Below, piece after piece: positions 33,673 to 42,966 of a DNA stretch of 56,067 nt. The stretch's first letter is position 1; each line of letters opens with the position of its first letter. The translations under genes were made by a program, and so were the position numbers. This DNA is from Geminicoccaceae bacterium (GTDB lineage Bacteria; Pseudomonadota; Alphaproteobacteria; Geminicoccales; Geminicoccaceae), in NCBI GenBank assembly GCA_028285265.1, contig JANQPX010000072.1, positions 1 to 56,067 on the forward strand. The letters run 5' to 3'. The notes beneath the pieces are model-generated. The model worked only from the letters and a program-made list of their open reading frames with translations. It made no database searches and was not told the DNA's origin.

Positions 33673-34425
33673 ATGAACAAAATTGATCTTCAAGGCAAAT
33701 GCGCTGTCGTCACCGGCGGAGCACAAGGAATTGGTCGGGCCATTGCGGAACGTTTTTTGGAATCCGGCGCGAAAGTCAGTCTTTGGGATCGTGATCAAAC
33801 GTTAATGGATGAAACATGCAACGATCTCGTTGATAGCGGCGAGGTGATCGGCGTGCAGGTCGATCTCACCGACTTGGCAGCAGTGGAAGCAGCGCGTGAC
33901 CGGACCAATCAAGCGTTGGGTGGCATTGACATTCTCGTTAACAATGCCGGGATCGCCGGCCCCAACGCTCCGCTTTGGGAATACCCGCCGGATGCTTGGC
34001 GCGAAGTCATCGACATTGATCTCAACGCGGTCTTCTACTGTTGCCGTGCCGTCGTGCCTCAGATGATTGAGCAAAACTATGGTCGTATCTGCTCCACCGC
34101 ATCGATAGCAGGCAAGGAAGGCAATCCGACCGCGAGCCCTTACGCAGCCGCGAAAGCCGGTGTGATTGCACTCACCAAGGCTTTGGGGAAAGAGCTCGCA
34201 TCCTACGATATCGCCGTCAACTGCATCACACCTGCCGCAGCGAAAACCAGGATTTTTGATCAGATCGAGCAGGAATTCATCGACTACATGTTGAGCAAGA
34301 TCCCACGTGGACGTTTTGTCTCCGTTGACGAAATTGCCGCGATGGTCGCCTGGTTGGTTTCAGCCGAGAATTCCTTCACGACGGGCGCTGTGTTCGATCT
34401 TTCAGGTGGCCGAGCAACGTACTAG
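33673..34425 (+). CDS. short-chain dehydrogenase/reductase
   Basis: A 250-residue classical SDR. The cofactor motif is TGGAQGIG (15-22), followed by LVNNAGIAGPN, Ser in STASIAGKEGN, and catalytic YxxxK in SPYAAAKAG. Asp after the second strand (SLWDRD) favours NAD over NADP. Members with this sequence style act on sugars or polyols (for example L-fucose/arabinose oxidation), but also on 3-oxoacyl substrates, so the substrate is open. It stands alone, 265 bases before the glycan cluster. Confidence 0.88.
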   Translation: MNKIDLQGKCAVVTGGAQGIGRAIAERFLESGAKVSLWDRDQTLMDETCNDLVDSGEVIGVQVDLTDLAAVEAARDRTNQALGGIDILVNNAGIAGPNAPLWEYPPDAWREVIDIDLNAVFYCCRAVVPQMIEQNYGRICSTASIAGKEGNPTASPYAAAKAGVIALTKALGKELASYDIAVNCITPAAAKTRIFDQIEQEFIDYMLSKIPRGRFVSVDEIAAMVAWLVSAENSFTTGAVFDLSGGRATY

Positions 34426-34593
34426 GACCGGTCCCGTCGCCTCGGCTGCCCATCAACACGCCAGGTTGGTCGACGTCGGCTTACGTCGCCGGGCCATCGC
34501 GTCAGTGCCGCAAACGTCACATCAGGTCGTCAACGATCTCTTTATGAATTGCGTACATCCTAGGCTGATAGCCTCAACGTCAATCCTGCGCCA

Positions 34594-34609
34594 TTAGCGG
34601 AAAGTTAAC
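34594..34609. promoter_or_regulatory. CtrA-like site upstream of the glycan cluster
   Basis: TTAG-n7-TTAAC fits the alphaproteobacterial CtrA consensus TTAA-n7-TTAAC with one mismatch. It lies about 82 bases before the first gene of the 34.7-48 kb cluster. CtrA binding would tie the cluster to the cell cycle or development; this is motif matching only. Confidence 0.3.
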
Positions 34610-34690
34610 GAAGCTTCGCGATACTTCTGAACATGATGCCGCTGATGGGTCGTCCGTCAGTGCGTATCCAGCAGGAAGGAGCGCAATTGC

Positions 34691-35098
34691 GTGGACCAAG
34701 CGATAGGGAAAGCGACCGGACAGTTTGCTGACGCCGCCGTAGGCGTGGATGAAACCACAGAGTTGGCAGAGCGACGTCCTTTAGGCTCCTCTAGTGCCGA
34801 GGCGGATGCCGAGCGACGACATGTCTATGCAGGGCGCGAATGGAGTTCAGATCACCCCCTCAATATTCGCGTTAGTATCCCTCTTGGCGTTGGGCGGTAC
34901 TATATCACGCTAGTCGCTGGCAAGGAACGTCGTGCTCGAGCTCGCCTTGCTATGGACCGACGGCACAACCCACTCGACACGCCTGGCAATGTCTTTTTTC
35001 TCGCCTTCATTACCATAATCGCCACTGTCGGCAGCGCCACCTTATTCTACCTACTTTTGGCCCACATGTTCGGATGGACAGGACGGCTCTTCCTCTAG
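34691..35098 (+). CDS. conserved-looking membrane protein, unknown function
   Basis: A 135-residue protein starting with GTG, with GGAAGGAG 9 bases upstream, a strong ribosome site. The N-terminal 45 residues are polar and probably disordered. Residues 57-80 read NIRVSIPLGVGRYYITLVAG, then basic KERRARARLAMDRRHNPLDTPGN, and a single membrane helix at about 102-125. The amphipathic beta-like segment plus basic linker before a C-terminal helix looks like a tail-anchored protein. I do not recognise the family. It heads the plus-strand glycan cluster, 206 bases before the GT39 gene. Confidence 0.65.
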   Translation: MDQAIGKATGQFADAAVGVDETTELAERRPLGSSSAEADAERRHVYAGREWSSDHPLNIRVSIPLGVGRYYITLVAGKERRARARLAMDRRHNPLDTPGNVFFLAFITIIATVGSATLFYLLLAHMFGWTGRLFL

Positions 35099-35304
35099 TT
35101 CCGCTAGGTAGGACGAGCCCATTGGCCTGTTCGATGAAGATGGTCATTTGAGCCGTTGTTGACCGGCCATACGCGGTGATTCGCCCTTGATGGCCTGCGA
35201 CGTCGAGGCAGCGAAACCATCGCTCCAGTTCTGACAAAGTCTCGCATCCTCTTAGCGATTGTTGTAATCCCGTGGGCATCGTTAGCATTTAACTGAGAGC
35301 CCCC

Positions 35305-36915
35305 ATGCAATTTGCGGCGAAAGCCGTCGGCCAAACAGCCCAAGGCAGCACCATGAGGTCATCCCTGGGCACGCCGCAGACCGCTTTCGCTTGGCTAGCA
35401 TCGCCACCAATCATCTTCGCGCTGATCGCGGCCTATCTCATCGGCCACTTCGTGCTCCGCTTGCTTCTAAGCCCAACGTTGGGAATGGATGACGCCGAAC
35501 AGACGCTCTTTGCACAACATTGGGCCTTCGGCTACCGCTTCCGGCAGCCGCCGCTGTTCACGTGGATCCTCCTCCCGGTCACAGCGCTCGTTGGCCCCGG
35601 GGTGCTGGCGACGTCCTTAGTGCGCTATCTGCTGCTTGGGATCACCTTCATCTTCATCTATTGTACGGCTCGTCAGTGCCTGTCCGATCAACGTATGGCT
35701 GGACTCGCCGTCCTCTCCCTCACGCTGATCTATGTGTTCGGCTATTACGCTCACCACGACTTGACCCATACGACAGCGCTCAGCGCCACGATTGCACTTG
35801 CTCTCTATCTCGCCGTTCGCTTGGCACGAAACCCGAGTTGGATGGCATATTTCTTATTAGGTTTGGTCTTTGGCCTAGGTCTGCTTTCCAAATGGAACTT
35901 CGTCATGCTGGCCATCGGCTTGCCTATCGCCTGCCTCCTGCATCCGAAGTTTCGCTCGCTCATATTGACCCCCAAGCTCTTGATCGCAATGGCCTCGATG
36001 GCGGTGATTGTCACACCGACGGCTCTTTGGATGACCGTCCACGGTCAATCAATCGATGGCGTTTCAAGCCACATCTTGAGCCGGAGCAGTCATGTTGATC
36101 ACCTAGCCCTTTGGCTCGAAGGGGGTTATGCCCTTCTCCGCTCAATCGCTCTCTTCCCCCTGCCCTTTCTTCCCCTATTCCTCTTAGTGTTCGGCCAAAA
36201 CGTTCTCGCTGGCGTTGGAAAACCTGCACCAACGCAACAAGCAAGCCTCGCGCCATCCCTCTTTGGTCGGCTGATCCTCGTCACGCTGGCCCTGCATGCC
36301 CTGCTCATCCCCCTTGTTGGAGCAGTCAACTTTACCGAACGTTGGATGCATCCAGCTTTGATGGTCCTGCCGATTGTCCTTATCGCATTCGCCGAAAGGA
36401 TGATGCCGTCGAAACGTCAGATCGCACTTTATCTGGGTATCATCGCCATTTTGGTTGCCGTTGCAGCAGGCGCCCGGCTATATCGCTATTCGGAAGGCGT
36501 CGATGATTGTGGAAGATGCAGAGAATTCGCCCCTTTCGCCGAACTCGCAGAAGGCATCCGAGACGCAGGATTTGCTCGCGGGACGATCATCGCTGATGGT
36601 ATGCATATCGGAGGGAACTTAAGGATGCTCTTTGCCGAAAGCCGGGTCGTCGATCCCGCCTTTCCGCGAACCCTTTGGCCAGATGCTGACAAGGACAGTG
36701 CGTCGGACGGATGTCTTCTGATCTGGCGTGCCGATGGTGATACCTCTGACGAAAGACGCGATTTGATGCGAGCCTATGCAAAGCAAGAGCTTGGCCTCGC
36801 CGAGTCCGCGACCTTTTCTGAGGGTCGTCTCAATGCGCTGCTCTTAGGCTCATTAGAACGGCGCTACGTCCTCGGCTATGAACTTTATCGGGAGGACACC
36901 GGTGGCTGTCGCTAG
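35305..36915 (+). CDS. GT39/GT83-family (ArnT-like) membrane glycosyltransferase
   Basis: A 536-residue polytopic glycosyltransferase of the GT-C fold with about ten or more helices. The first periplasmic loop has the acidic cluster GMDDAEQ (60-66) and then FRQPPLFTWI, matching the conserved loop of ArnT/RgtA-type enzymes that use polyprenyl-phosphate sugars. The C-terminal ~150 residues form a soluble periplasmic domain. It should move a sugar from a lipid carrier to lipid A, LPS core or another envelope acceptor. An alternative ATG at 35353 (AAGG 7 bases before it) would remove 16 polar residues. The next gene, a polyprenyl-P-sugar synthase, overlaps its end by 14 bases. Confidence 0.87.
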   Translation: MQFAAKAVGQTAQGSTMRSSLGTPQTAFAWLASPPIIFALIAAYLIGHFVLRLLLSPTLGMDDAEQTLFAQHWAFGYRFRQPPLFTWILLPVTALVGPGVLATSLVRYLLLGITFIFIYCTARQCLSDQRMAGLAVLSLTLIYVFGYYAHHDLTHTTALSATIALALYLAVRLARNPSWMAYFLLGLVFGLGLLSKWNFVMLAIGLPIACLLHPKFRSLILTPKLLIAMASMAVIVTPTALWMTVHGQSIDGVSSHILSRSSHVDHLALWLEGGYALLRSIALFPLPFLPLFLLVFGQNVLAGVGKPAPTQQASLAPSLFGRLILVTLALHALLIPLVGAVNFTERWMHPALMVLPIVLIAFAERMMPSKRQIALYLGIIAILVAVAAGARLYRYSEGVDDCGRCREFAPFAELAEGIRDAGFARGTIIADGMHIGGNLRMLFAESRVVDPAFPRTLWPDADKDSASDGCLLIWRADGDTSDERRDLMRAYAKQELGLAESATFSEGRLNALLLGSLERRYVLGYELYREDTGGCR

Positions 36916-37900
36916 TGTCGAGAGTACAATTTCGCTAACTGATCGCCTTCCGCGCCAGGTCAGCATCGTGATTCCCGTCTTTGAGGAGCATGAATCCCTG
37001 CCCCATTTGGCAGACCGGATCTTTGAGGTCGCTCGAACACATGACTTCGGACTGCATGAGCTGATCTTTGTTGATGACGGCAGTCGCGACACGTCATGGC
37101 CAGTCATGCAACAACTCGCGATGGATCGGCAACATGTGACCGCGATCCGGCTCCGTCGCAATTTTGGCAAAGCCACAGCACTCAATGTCGGCATCGAGGC
37201 GGCAAGTGGTGACATTATCGTCACCATGGACGCCGATTTACAGGACGATCCCGCAGAATTGCCCCGGATGATTGAGACAATTCAGTCCGGTTACGATCTC
37301 GTCTCAGGTTGGCGGGAGCGGCGAAACGATCCGATGTCGAAAACATGGCCATCTTGGCTCTACAACAAAGTCACAAGTTTACTGTCCGGCATTCAGCTGC
37401 ATGACTTCAATTGCGGCTACAAGGCCTATCGCCGAGAAATCTTCGATTCCGTCGATCTCTACGGCGAAATGCATCGTTACGTCCCGGTTCTCGCTCACTC
37501 GCTCGGCTTCAGAGTTAGTGAGATCCCGGTCGAACATCACGCCAGACGCTTTGGTCGATCCAAGTATGGCTTTAAGCGATATATGCGCGGCTTCATTGAT
37601 CTACTAACCGTGCTGACCATTACCCGCTATGCCCGCACACCTGGACATTTGTTTGGTGCGATCGGGATAGCGTTGCTCGCTATTGGCATGGTTGCTCTCA
37701 CCTATCTCACGGGTTTGAAGCTGCTCACCGGCGCTCATATTGGCGGCCGACCGATGATGTTCTTTGGCGGTCTGTCCGTTGTTATCGGCGTGCAAATCCT
37801 GCTCTTCGGTCTCTTGAGCGAAATGATCAACAGTCATGCTACCGGAACCGAACCCCGAGTCCTGATCAAAGAGCGGGTCTCCCACTCAAGCAGCGACTAG
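36902..37900 (+). CDS. GT2 polyprenyl-phosphate glycosyltransferase (ArnC/GtrB/RgtE-like)
   Basis: A 332-residue GT-A enzyme anchored by two C-terminal helices (about residues 255-280 and 290-315), the layout of dolichol-phosphate-mannose synthase-like proteins. VSIVIPVFEEHESLP, FVDDGSRDTSW and DADLQDDP are the nucleotide-sugar and metal motifs. It makes polyprenyl-phosphate-linked sugar from a UDP- or GDP-sugar at the cytoplasmic face. The GTG start at 36902 has GGGAGG 6 bases before it and lies inside the end of the GT39 gene; the frame begins at 36878. Pairing with GT39 strongly suggests donor synthase plus transferase. Confidence 0.9.
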   Translation: MAVASVESTISLTDRLPRQVSIVIPVFEEHESLPHLADRIFEVARTHDFGLHELIFVDDGSRDTSWPVMQQLAMDRQHVTAIRLRRNFGKATALNVGIEAASGDIIVTMDADLQDDPAELPRMIETIQSGYDLVSGWRERRNDPMSKTWPSWLYNKVTSLLSGIQLHDFNCGYKAYRREIFDSVDLYGEMHRYVPVLAHSLGFRVSEIPVEHHARRFGRSKYGFKRYMRGFIDLLTVLTITRYARTPGHLFGAIGIALLAIGMVALTYLTGLKLLTGAHIGGRPMMFFGGLSVVIGVQILLFGLLSEMINSHATGTEPRVLIKERVSHSSSD

Positions 37901-37915
37901 GCTGGACAGCACGTC

Positions 37916-38911
37916 ATGGGCAGGACGCTAGTCCAAAAATTGACGTCGACATTGCTTGCTACAGTCGTCAGCGTTGCCGTTCTTTGGTGGCTCCTTGACG
38001 ATGGCATTAGCGACGAACTCGTCCAGGCGTTTGCTTCTGCTAGTCTCTTGCCTTTGGTGATCGGTGGCACCCTTGCCATCATCATCCAGGTCATTAGAGC
38101 TTGGCGCTTTGCCATCTTGGCCACGGCCCGTCTCGCTCCGCCATCATGGGCGATGATCGGCATCGCTACCAAGCTCGTGGTTTTCAATTTTCTGCTTCCA
38201 TTCAAGCTCGGCGAGCTTAGCTTTCCTCTGTTGATGAAACGCGCCTTTGCGACGCCCCTCAGCGAGGGAGCCGGTATACTCATCCTTTGCCGTCTGTTGG
38301 ACCTCGGCGTGGTTGCGGCCATCATCCTCGTCACTGCCGCCTGGCTCCTTGATCCCATGGTTCATGGCTGGAGTCCTAGTGTGCTCAGCGTCGTCGGCAT
38401 TGCAGTTCTGACAGCACCAATGATCCTGCCCGACCGCTTACCAGGGGCCCTTCGTTTGGCATCGCGTTGGCCAAGCATCGCTAAGATTGCCAAAACGTTG
38501 AGCAACGGAGCTGAACGGATGCGTCCAATCCGCCAGCGTCTCCCCATTGTCCTGTTAACACTATCGATTTGGATTGGGCATGCCCTGATCGCTTGGTTGG
38601 TCGTACAAGCGATTGGCGCCGCCTTTGGCCTCTATGCGACCGCCATGGCAAGCGCCTCAAGCAATCTCGCCTTTGCCCTCCCAATCACCGGCATCGCAGG
38701 GCTTGGCCCTCCGCAAGCGGCGTGGGCGACCATGTTGAACCTTGCTGGACATGATTGGGCCCCTGCCATCGCTTCCGCCCTGCTTTGTCACGGCCTTCTT
38801 CTGGTCACATTGTCGGCGTTCGGCCTCGCCTTCTGGATTGCAGAGACTCTGTTGGCATCACCCGAAAAGTCGAAGAAGTCTCCCATCTTCGACAATCAGC
38901 ACTCGGCCTGA
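37916..38911 (+). CDS. lysylphosphatidylglycerol synthase/UPF0104-like membrane protein
   Basis: A 331-residue integral membrane protein with about eight hydrophobic segments, resembling the LPG_synthase_TM/UPF0104 family (AglD2/MprF N-terminal-like flippase domain). Segments such as KLVVFNFLLPFKLGELSFPLLMK and the LPITGIAGLGPPQAAWA motif are characteristic: the latter is the conserved G-x-G-P-x-E/Q-A region. Its start is 15 bases behind the GT2 stop, so they share a transcript. In this context it may flip the lipid-linked sugar or modified lipid, but the family's activity is not known with certainty. Confidence 0.82.
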   Translation: MGRTLVQKLTSTLLATVVSVAVLWWLLDDGISDELVQAFASASLLPLVIGGTLAIIIQVIRAWRFAILATARLAPPSWAMIGIATKLVVFNFLLPFKLGELSFPLLMKRAFATPLSEGAGILILCRLLDLGVVAAIILVTAAWLLDPMVHGWSPSVLSVVGIAVLTAPMILPDRLPGALRLASRWPSIAKIAKTLSNGAERMRPIRQRLPIVLLTLSIWIGHALIAWLVVQAIGAAFGLYATAMASASSNLAFALPITGIAGLGPPQAAWATMLNLAGHDWAPAIASALLCHGLLLVTLSAFGLAFWIAETLLASPEKSKKSPIFDNQHSA

Positions 38912-38991
38912 CTGGCTTTGGACTGATTGTCGCTGACGCTTACCTTCAAAAATTTCTGGAACTTGCGGTCGTCCAACCAACATAAAGTCCC

Positions 38992-39750
38992 ATGAGCGAT
39001 CCACCGACCAAACCTACAAAAGCCGAGGCTGACCTCCAGAAGACGCCCGATAGCCGAGACCTTCCAGAGGAACGGGCATCAGCGGATTCGGTCCAGCAGT
39101 TTCTTCAGCAGGTCGCGCAAACGGCGCCGCCAGGGACGGCTCAAGGACAAGGACGACTCATCTTCGCTATGGACGCAACGGCGTCGCGCGAGCCGTCATG
39201 GGACCAGGCCTGCGAGGTCCAAGGACAGATGTTCCTGGAGACCGCCGCACTGGGCGGGTTGGACGTCCAATTGGTCTATTATCGCGGTTTTAATGAGTGT
39301 AAGGCGAGCCGTTGGGTCGACAACCCAAGTGATCTCGTACGTTTGATGACCGGGGTCTTTTGCCTCGCCGGGAAAACCAAACTTCGCCGGGTTCTCCAAC
39401 ATGCCGTAAAGGAAACAGGCAAAAAGCGCGTCAGTGCCTTGGTTTTTGTCGGCGATGCCTTCGAAGAGAACCTCGACGAAATCGGAGATATCGCGGGCCA
39501 ACTCGGCATGCTCGGTGTCCGTGCCTTTCTTTTCCAAGAAGGATACAAACCCGAGGCGGAGCGAGCCTTTCGCCATATCGCAGCCCTCACCAAGGGCGCA
39601 CACTGTCGGTTCGACTCAAACAGCCCAGAGCAACTTCGTGCCTTGTTGGGGGCTGTTGCCGCTTATGCAGCTGGCGGCAAACGGGCCCTTGCCGACCTTT
39701 CGAGGCGTTCGAGCCAAGCTGTAAAATTGATCGCAAGCCAGCTCGACTGA
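38992..39750 (+). CDS. VWA-like domain protein
   Basis: A 252-residue soluble protein with a disordered first ~50 residues and a von Willebrand A-type domain: RLIFAMDATASREPSWD gives the MIDAS motif in the form DATAS (Asp61-Ser65, Thr for the usual middle Ser), and SALVFVGDAFEE plays the part of the acidic third MIDAS loop. Such domains bind partners through a divalent metal. The J-domain gene follows after 5 bases. The pair is found together in alphaproteobacteria by my recollection, and its role is not known. It lies between the flippase-like gene and galU. Confidence 0.8.
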   Translation: MSDPPTKPTKAEADLQKTPDSRDLPEERASADSVQQFLQQVAQTAPPGTAQGQGRLIFAMDATASREPSWDQACEVQGQMFLETAALGGLDVQLVYYRGFNECKASRWVDNPSDLVRLMTGVFCLAGKTKLRRVLQHAVKETGKKRVSALVFVGDAFEENLDEIGDIAGQLGMLGVRAFLFQEGYKPEAERAFRHIAALTKGAHCRFDSNSPEQLRALLGAVAAYAAGGKRALADLSRRSSQAVKLIASQLD

Positions 39751-39755
39751 TCCCC

Positions 39756-40505
39756 ATGCACCCGATGATCGCTTTACTGCTTCTTTTGGTGCTCGTGCTT
39801 GTCGGGCTCTACATCTTCGTCAGCATCAAGCCGGCAACGTTGGTTCGCGCAATTCGAACGTTCACGACGACCTTCGCTGCCCTTGCTGGCACCGGTCTTT
39901 TGCTGACTGGTCGCTTTGGTCTCGCCCTCATGATCTTGATTGCGACGGTCATGGCATTGCGGGCGATGAAGGGAGGCGCAATGGGCGGTTGGACCAGTGG
40001 CCCAGCTGGCGGTTTTCGACCAGCAGGGGAAGCTTCCACTGGTGGTCCGGCTGGAAGGACGTCCGATATCGCCACGGATATGCTGACGATGCAACTAGAC
40101 CATCGTACGGGTGAGCTAGACGGTGATGTACTCCAGGGAAAGTTTGCCGGGCGTTCATTAGCAAGCCTCGGATTGCAGGACCTTTTTGATCTCCTCGTTG
40201 AGTGCCAGCGTGACGATCCGCGCGCCGTGCCTCTTCTGGAGACCTATCTGGATCGCCGCTACCCCAATTGGCGAAGCGAGGCGGGCGCCGAGGATGATAA
40301 TCGAAGCGAGGGTCGAAGTCAGGCAAGTGGTGCCATGGATGACGCAACTGCCCGCCGGATCCTGGATGTGTCACCAAATGCCAGTCCAGAAGAAATCCGA
40401 GCGGCCCATCGCCGATTGATGAACAAACTTCATCCCGACCATGGCGGATCAAGCTATCTTGCAGCGCAGCTCAACCAGGCAAAAGACGTGCTTCTCGGCC
40501 GTTGA
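39756..40505 (+). CDS. membrane-anchored J-domain protein
   Basis: A 249-residue protein with one or two N-terminal hydrophobic segments (about 3-22 and 38-63), a Gly-rich linker, a central region of unknown type (about 105-170) and a C-terminal J domain of the TIM14-like short form: ARRILDVSPNASPEEIRAAH, then HPD at 226-228. HPD would stimulate an Hsp70 (DnaK) ATPase at the membrane. ATG 39756, 5 bases after the VWA stop, was chosen because it precedes the first helix; the longer frame to 39360 overlaps the VWA gene. Confidence 0.87.
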   Translation: MHPMIALLLLLVLVLVGLYIFVSIKPATLVRAIRTFTTTFAALAGTGLLLTGRFGLALMILIATVMALRAMKGGAMGGWTSGPAGGFRPAGEASTGGPAGRTSDIATDMLTMQLDHRTGELDGDVLQGKFAGRSLASLGLQDLFDLLVECQRDDPRAVPLLETYLDRRYPNWRSEAGAEDDNRSEGRSQASGAMDDATARRILDVSPNASPEEIRAAHRRLMNKLHPDHGGSSYLAAQLNQAKDVLLGR

Positions 40506-40547
40506 TTGGTGACGAGGACATGCAAACCAAGAAATTTATGGCGTCAG

Positions 40548-40564
40548 TTATTGAAAAGTTAACC
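40548..40564. promoter_or_regulatory. CtrA-like site upstream of galU
   Basis: TTAT-n7-TTAACC is one base off the CtrA consensus TTAA-n7-TTAAC. It lies about 140 bases before the galU TTG, in the only larger gap (196 bases) of the cluster, so a second promoter probably lies here. Confidence 0.3.
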
Positions 40565-40701
40565 TTCAGGACGTTATGAAGCACAGGTATGCGTCATTTG
40601 GTCATGCGGTTGGCGGATCAAGACCCTGGTGAAACCATTGCTTGAAGTGATATGCCCCACCCAATCCTTATGCTGGCAAGAAAATTATTGGGGGACACCT
40701 G

Positions 40702-41562
40702 TTGATTCGGAAAGCCGTTTTTCCCGTCGCTGGCCTTGGCACGAGAATGCTGCCTGCCACCAAAGCCATGCCCAAAGAAATGCTGCCCGTGGTGGACAAA
40801 CCCATCATCCAATATGCATTCGAAGAAGCGCGGGCCGCCGGTATCGAACATTTCATTTTCGTGACTGGGCGGGCTAAGTCGTCGATCGAAGATCACTTTG
40901 ATCATGCGTACGAGCTCAATGATACGCTCGAGTTGAAGGGAAAGGCTGCTGAGCTTGGCTCCGTTACGGATTGGCTGCCAAAGCCTGGTGAATTGAGCTA
41001 CACCCGTCAGCAAAAACCTCTCGGGCTAGGACACGCGGTTTGGTGCGCGCGCGAGTTGGTCGGCGATGAACCTTTTGCGGTGCTGCTGGTCGACGAACTG
41101 CTGCAGAGCGATCCGCCCTGCTTGAAGGAGATGGTCGACGTCCATCAACAGACCGGCGGGAACGTTGTCTCGGTCATGGAGGTCCCCCAGGATCATACCA
41201 ATCGTTATGGCATATTGGACATTGGCGCCGATGATGGCCGTATGGTTGAAGCCCGAGGCATGGTGGAAAAACCGTCTCCGTCGCAAGCGCCGTCACGCCT
41301 CGCCCTTATCGGTCGCTATGTGTTGCTCCCCAAAGTGTTCCAGCATCTCGACAAGCAAGAGACAGGTGCCGGCGGTGAGATTCAATTAACGGACGCTATG
41401 GAAAAAATGCTGGGCACGACCCCTTTCCACGGGCTTCGGTTCCAAGGGCAGCGCTACGATTGTGGTTCTCGCCTGGGTTATCTTGAAGCTATTGTTGCGA
41501 ACGCCATGGAGCGGCCTGAACTTCAGGCCGGCATGACCTCTATCCTGAAACGCTATCTCTAA
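40702..41562 (+). CDS. galU: UTP-glucose-1-phosphate uridylyltransferase
   Basis: A 286-residue nucleotidyltransferase that makes UDP-glucose. KAVFPVAGLGTRMLP with KAMPKEMLPVVDKP is the GalU/RfbA-type active-site signature, and VEKPSPSQAPS plus GAGGEIQLTDAM are GalU-specific. The start is TTG at 40702 with GGGGGA 6 bases upstream and no better codon near. It is 54 bases before ugd, whose substrate it makes, and the three sugar-nucleotide genes form one unit. Confidence 0.95.
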   Translation: MIRKAVFPVAGLGTRMLPATKAMPKEMLPVVDKPIIQYAFEEARAAGIEHFIFVTGRAKSSIEDHFDHAYELNDTLELKGKAAELGSVTDWLPKPGELSYTRQQKPLGLGHAVWCARELVGDEPFAVLLVDELLQSDPPCLKEMVDVHQQTGGNVVSVMEVPQDHTNRYGILDIGADDGRMVEARGMVEKPSPSQAPSRLALIGRYVLLPKVFQHLDKQETGAGGEIQLTDAMEKMLGTTPFHGLRFQGQRYDCGSRLGYLEAIVANAMERPELQAGMTSILKRYL

Positions 41563-41616
41563 GCGACTTTCAAAAAGTCACCGACAGAACCGTACCTCTG
41601 AACAAGGAAGCACATC

Positions 41617-42966
41617 ATGGGTATTGCGATGATTGGAACCGGCTATGTCGGTTTGGTTTCGGCAGCCTGTTTCGCAGAGTTCGGCATCGACGTCGTTGCC
41701 GTCGATAAGGATCAAAAGAAGATTGAAGGCCTCTGGGATGGCAAGATCCCGATTTATGAGCCTGGCCTCGACGACTTGGTAAGCCGAAATGTTGCTTCGG
41801 GCCGCCTTACCTTCACAACGGATCTCGCAAGTGCTGTTGCAGACGTCGACGCGGTCTTCATCGCTGTGGGCACACCGTCACGGCGCGGCGACGGCCATGC
41901 TGACCTGACATTCCTGTTCGCCGCTGCTGAGGAAATCGCCAAGGGCCTGAAGAAGGAAACGGTTGTCGTCACTAAGTCGACCGTGCCAGTCGGCACCGGC
42001 GCAAAGCTGAAGGCCCTGTTCGCCCAAGCCCGCCCCGATCTCAAGATCCATGTGGCCTCGAACCCCGAGTTCTTGAGAGAAGGTTCGGCCATTGAGGACT
42101 TCATGCGACCGGATCGAGTCGTGGTGGGTGTAGAGAGTGAACATGCGCGGCAGGTCATGGAGAAGATCTATCGTCCACTCAATCTCCTGAAGACGCCTAT
42201 CCTGGTGACGGAGATCGAAACCGCAGAACTGATCAAATATGCGACGAACAGTTTCCTCGCAACCAAGATCACGTTCATTAACGAGATGGCGGATCTATGT
42301 GAGAAGGTTGGTGCCGACGTGCAGACGGTAGCACGTGGTCTTGGCCTCGATGGTCGCATTGGTCCCAAGTTCCTCCATCCTGGACCTGGCTACGGCGGTT
42401 CTTGTTTCCCCAAGGACACAGCAGCCCTGCTTAGGATCGCAGAGGAAGCGAATGTGTCGATGCGGATCGTCGAGAGTGTGGTGTCCGTGAATGATGGTCG
42501 AAAGCGCAACATGGTCAGGAAGATCACGCAAGCTTGCGGCGGATCGGTGCGTGGCCAGACCATCGGCATTCTTGGTGTTGCCTTCAAACCGAATACGGAT
42601 GACGTCCGCGACAGCCCAGCGTTGGTGATTGTTCCGGCGCTCCAAGCTGAGGGGGCTACGGTCAAAATCTATGACCCAGAGGGCATGGATATGGCCAAAC
42701 CCGATCTACCTGGTGTCGAGTGGTGTAATGATGCCTATGAGGCGATCGACGGCGCCGATGCCATGGTGGTTTTGACCGAATGGAACGTCTTCCGTGGTAT
42801 TGATATGGATCGTGCGAAGTCGCTCCTCCGCCGACCTTTGGTCATCGACTTGCGTAATGTCTATGACACGCAAGACATGGCGAATGCCGGATTCCGCTAT
42901 ATCAGTATTGGTCGCAACGAAGTTGATGGCTCGATGAGCAACCGCGACAAGGATCAGGCCGCATGA
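41617..42966 (+). CDS. ugd: UDP-glucose 6-dehydrogenase
   Basis: A 449-residue NAD-dependent dehydrogenase that oxidises UDP-glucose to UDP-glucuronate. The Rossmann motif GTGYVGLVSAACF is at residues 7-19, the catalytic cysteine is in GPGYGGSCFPKDT, and VASNPEFLREGSAIEDF and GVAFKPNTDDVRDSP are conserved. It has AAGGA 11 bases before ATG 41617. Its last bases overlap the next gene (ATGA). Together with galU and the mutase it supplies UDP-uronic acid, the probable donor for the GT2/GT39 pair upstream. Confidence 0.96.
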   Translation: MGIAMIGTGYVGLVSAACFAEFGIDVVAVDKDQKKIEGLWDGKIPIYEPGLDDLVSRNVASGRLTFTTDLASAVADVDAVFIAVGTPSRRGDGHADLTFLFAAAEEIAKGLKKETVVVTKSTVPVGTGAKLKALFAQARPDLKIHVASNPEFLREGSAIEDFMRPDRVVVGVESEHARQVMEKIYRPLNLLKTPILVTEIETAELIKYATNSFLATKITFINEMADLCEKVGADVQTVARGLGLDGRIGPKFLHPGPGYGGSCFPKDTAALLRIAEEANVSMRIVESVVSVNDGRKRNMVRKITQACGGSVRGQTIGILGVAFKPNTDDVRDSPALVIVPALQAEGATVKIYDPEGMDMAKPDLPGVEWCNDAYEAIDGADAMVVLTEWNVFRGIDMDRAKSLLRRPLVIDLRNVYDTQDMANAGFRYISIGRNEVDGSMSNRDKDQAA

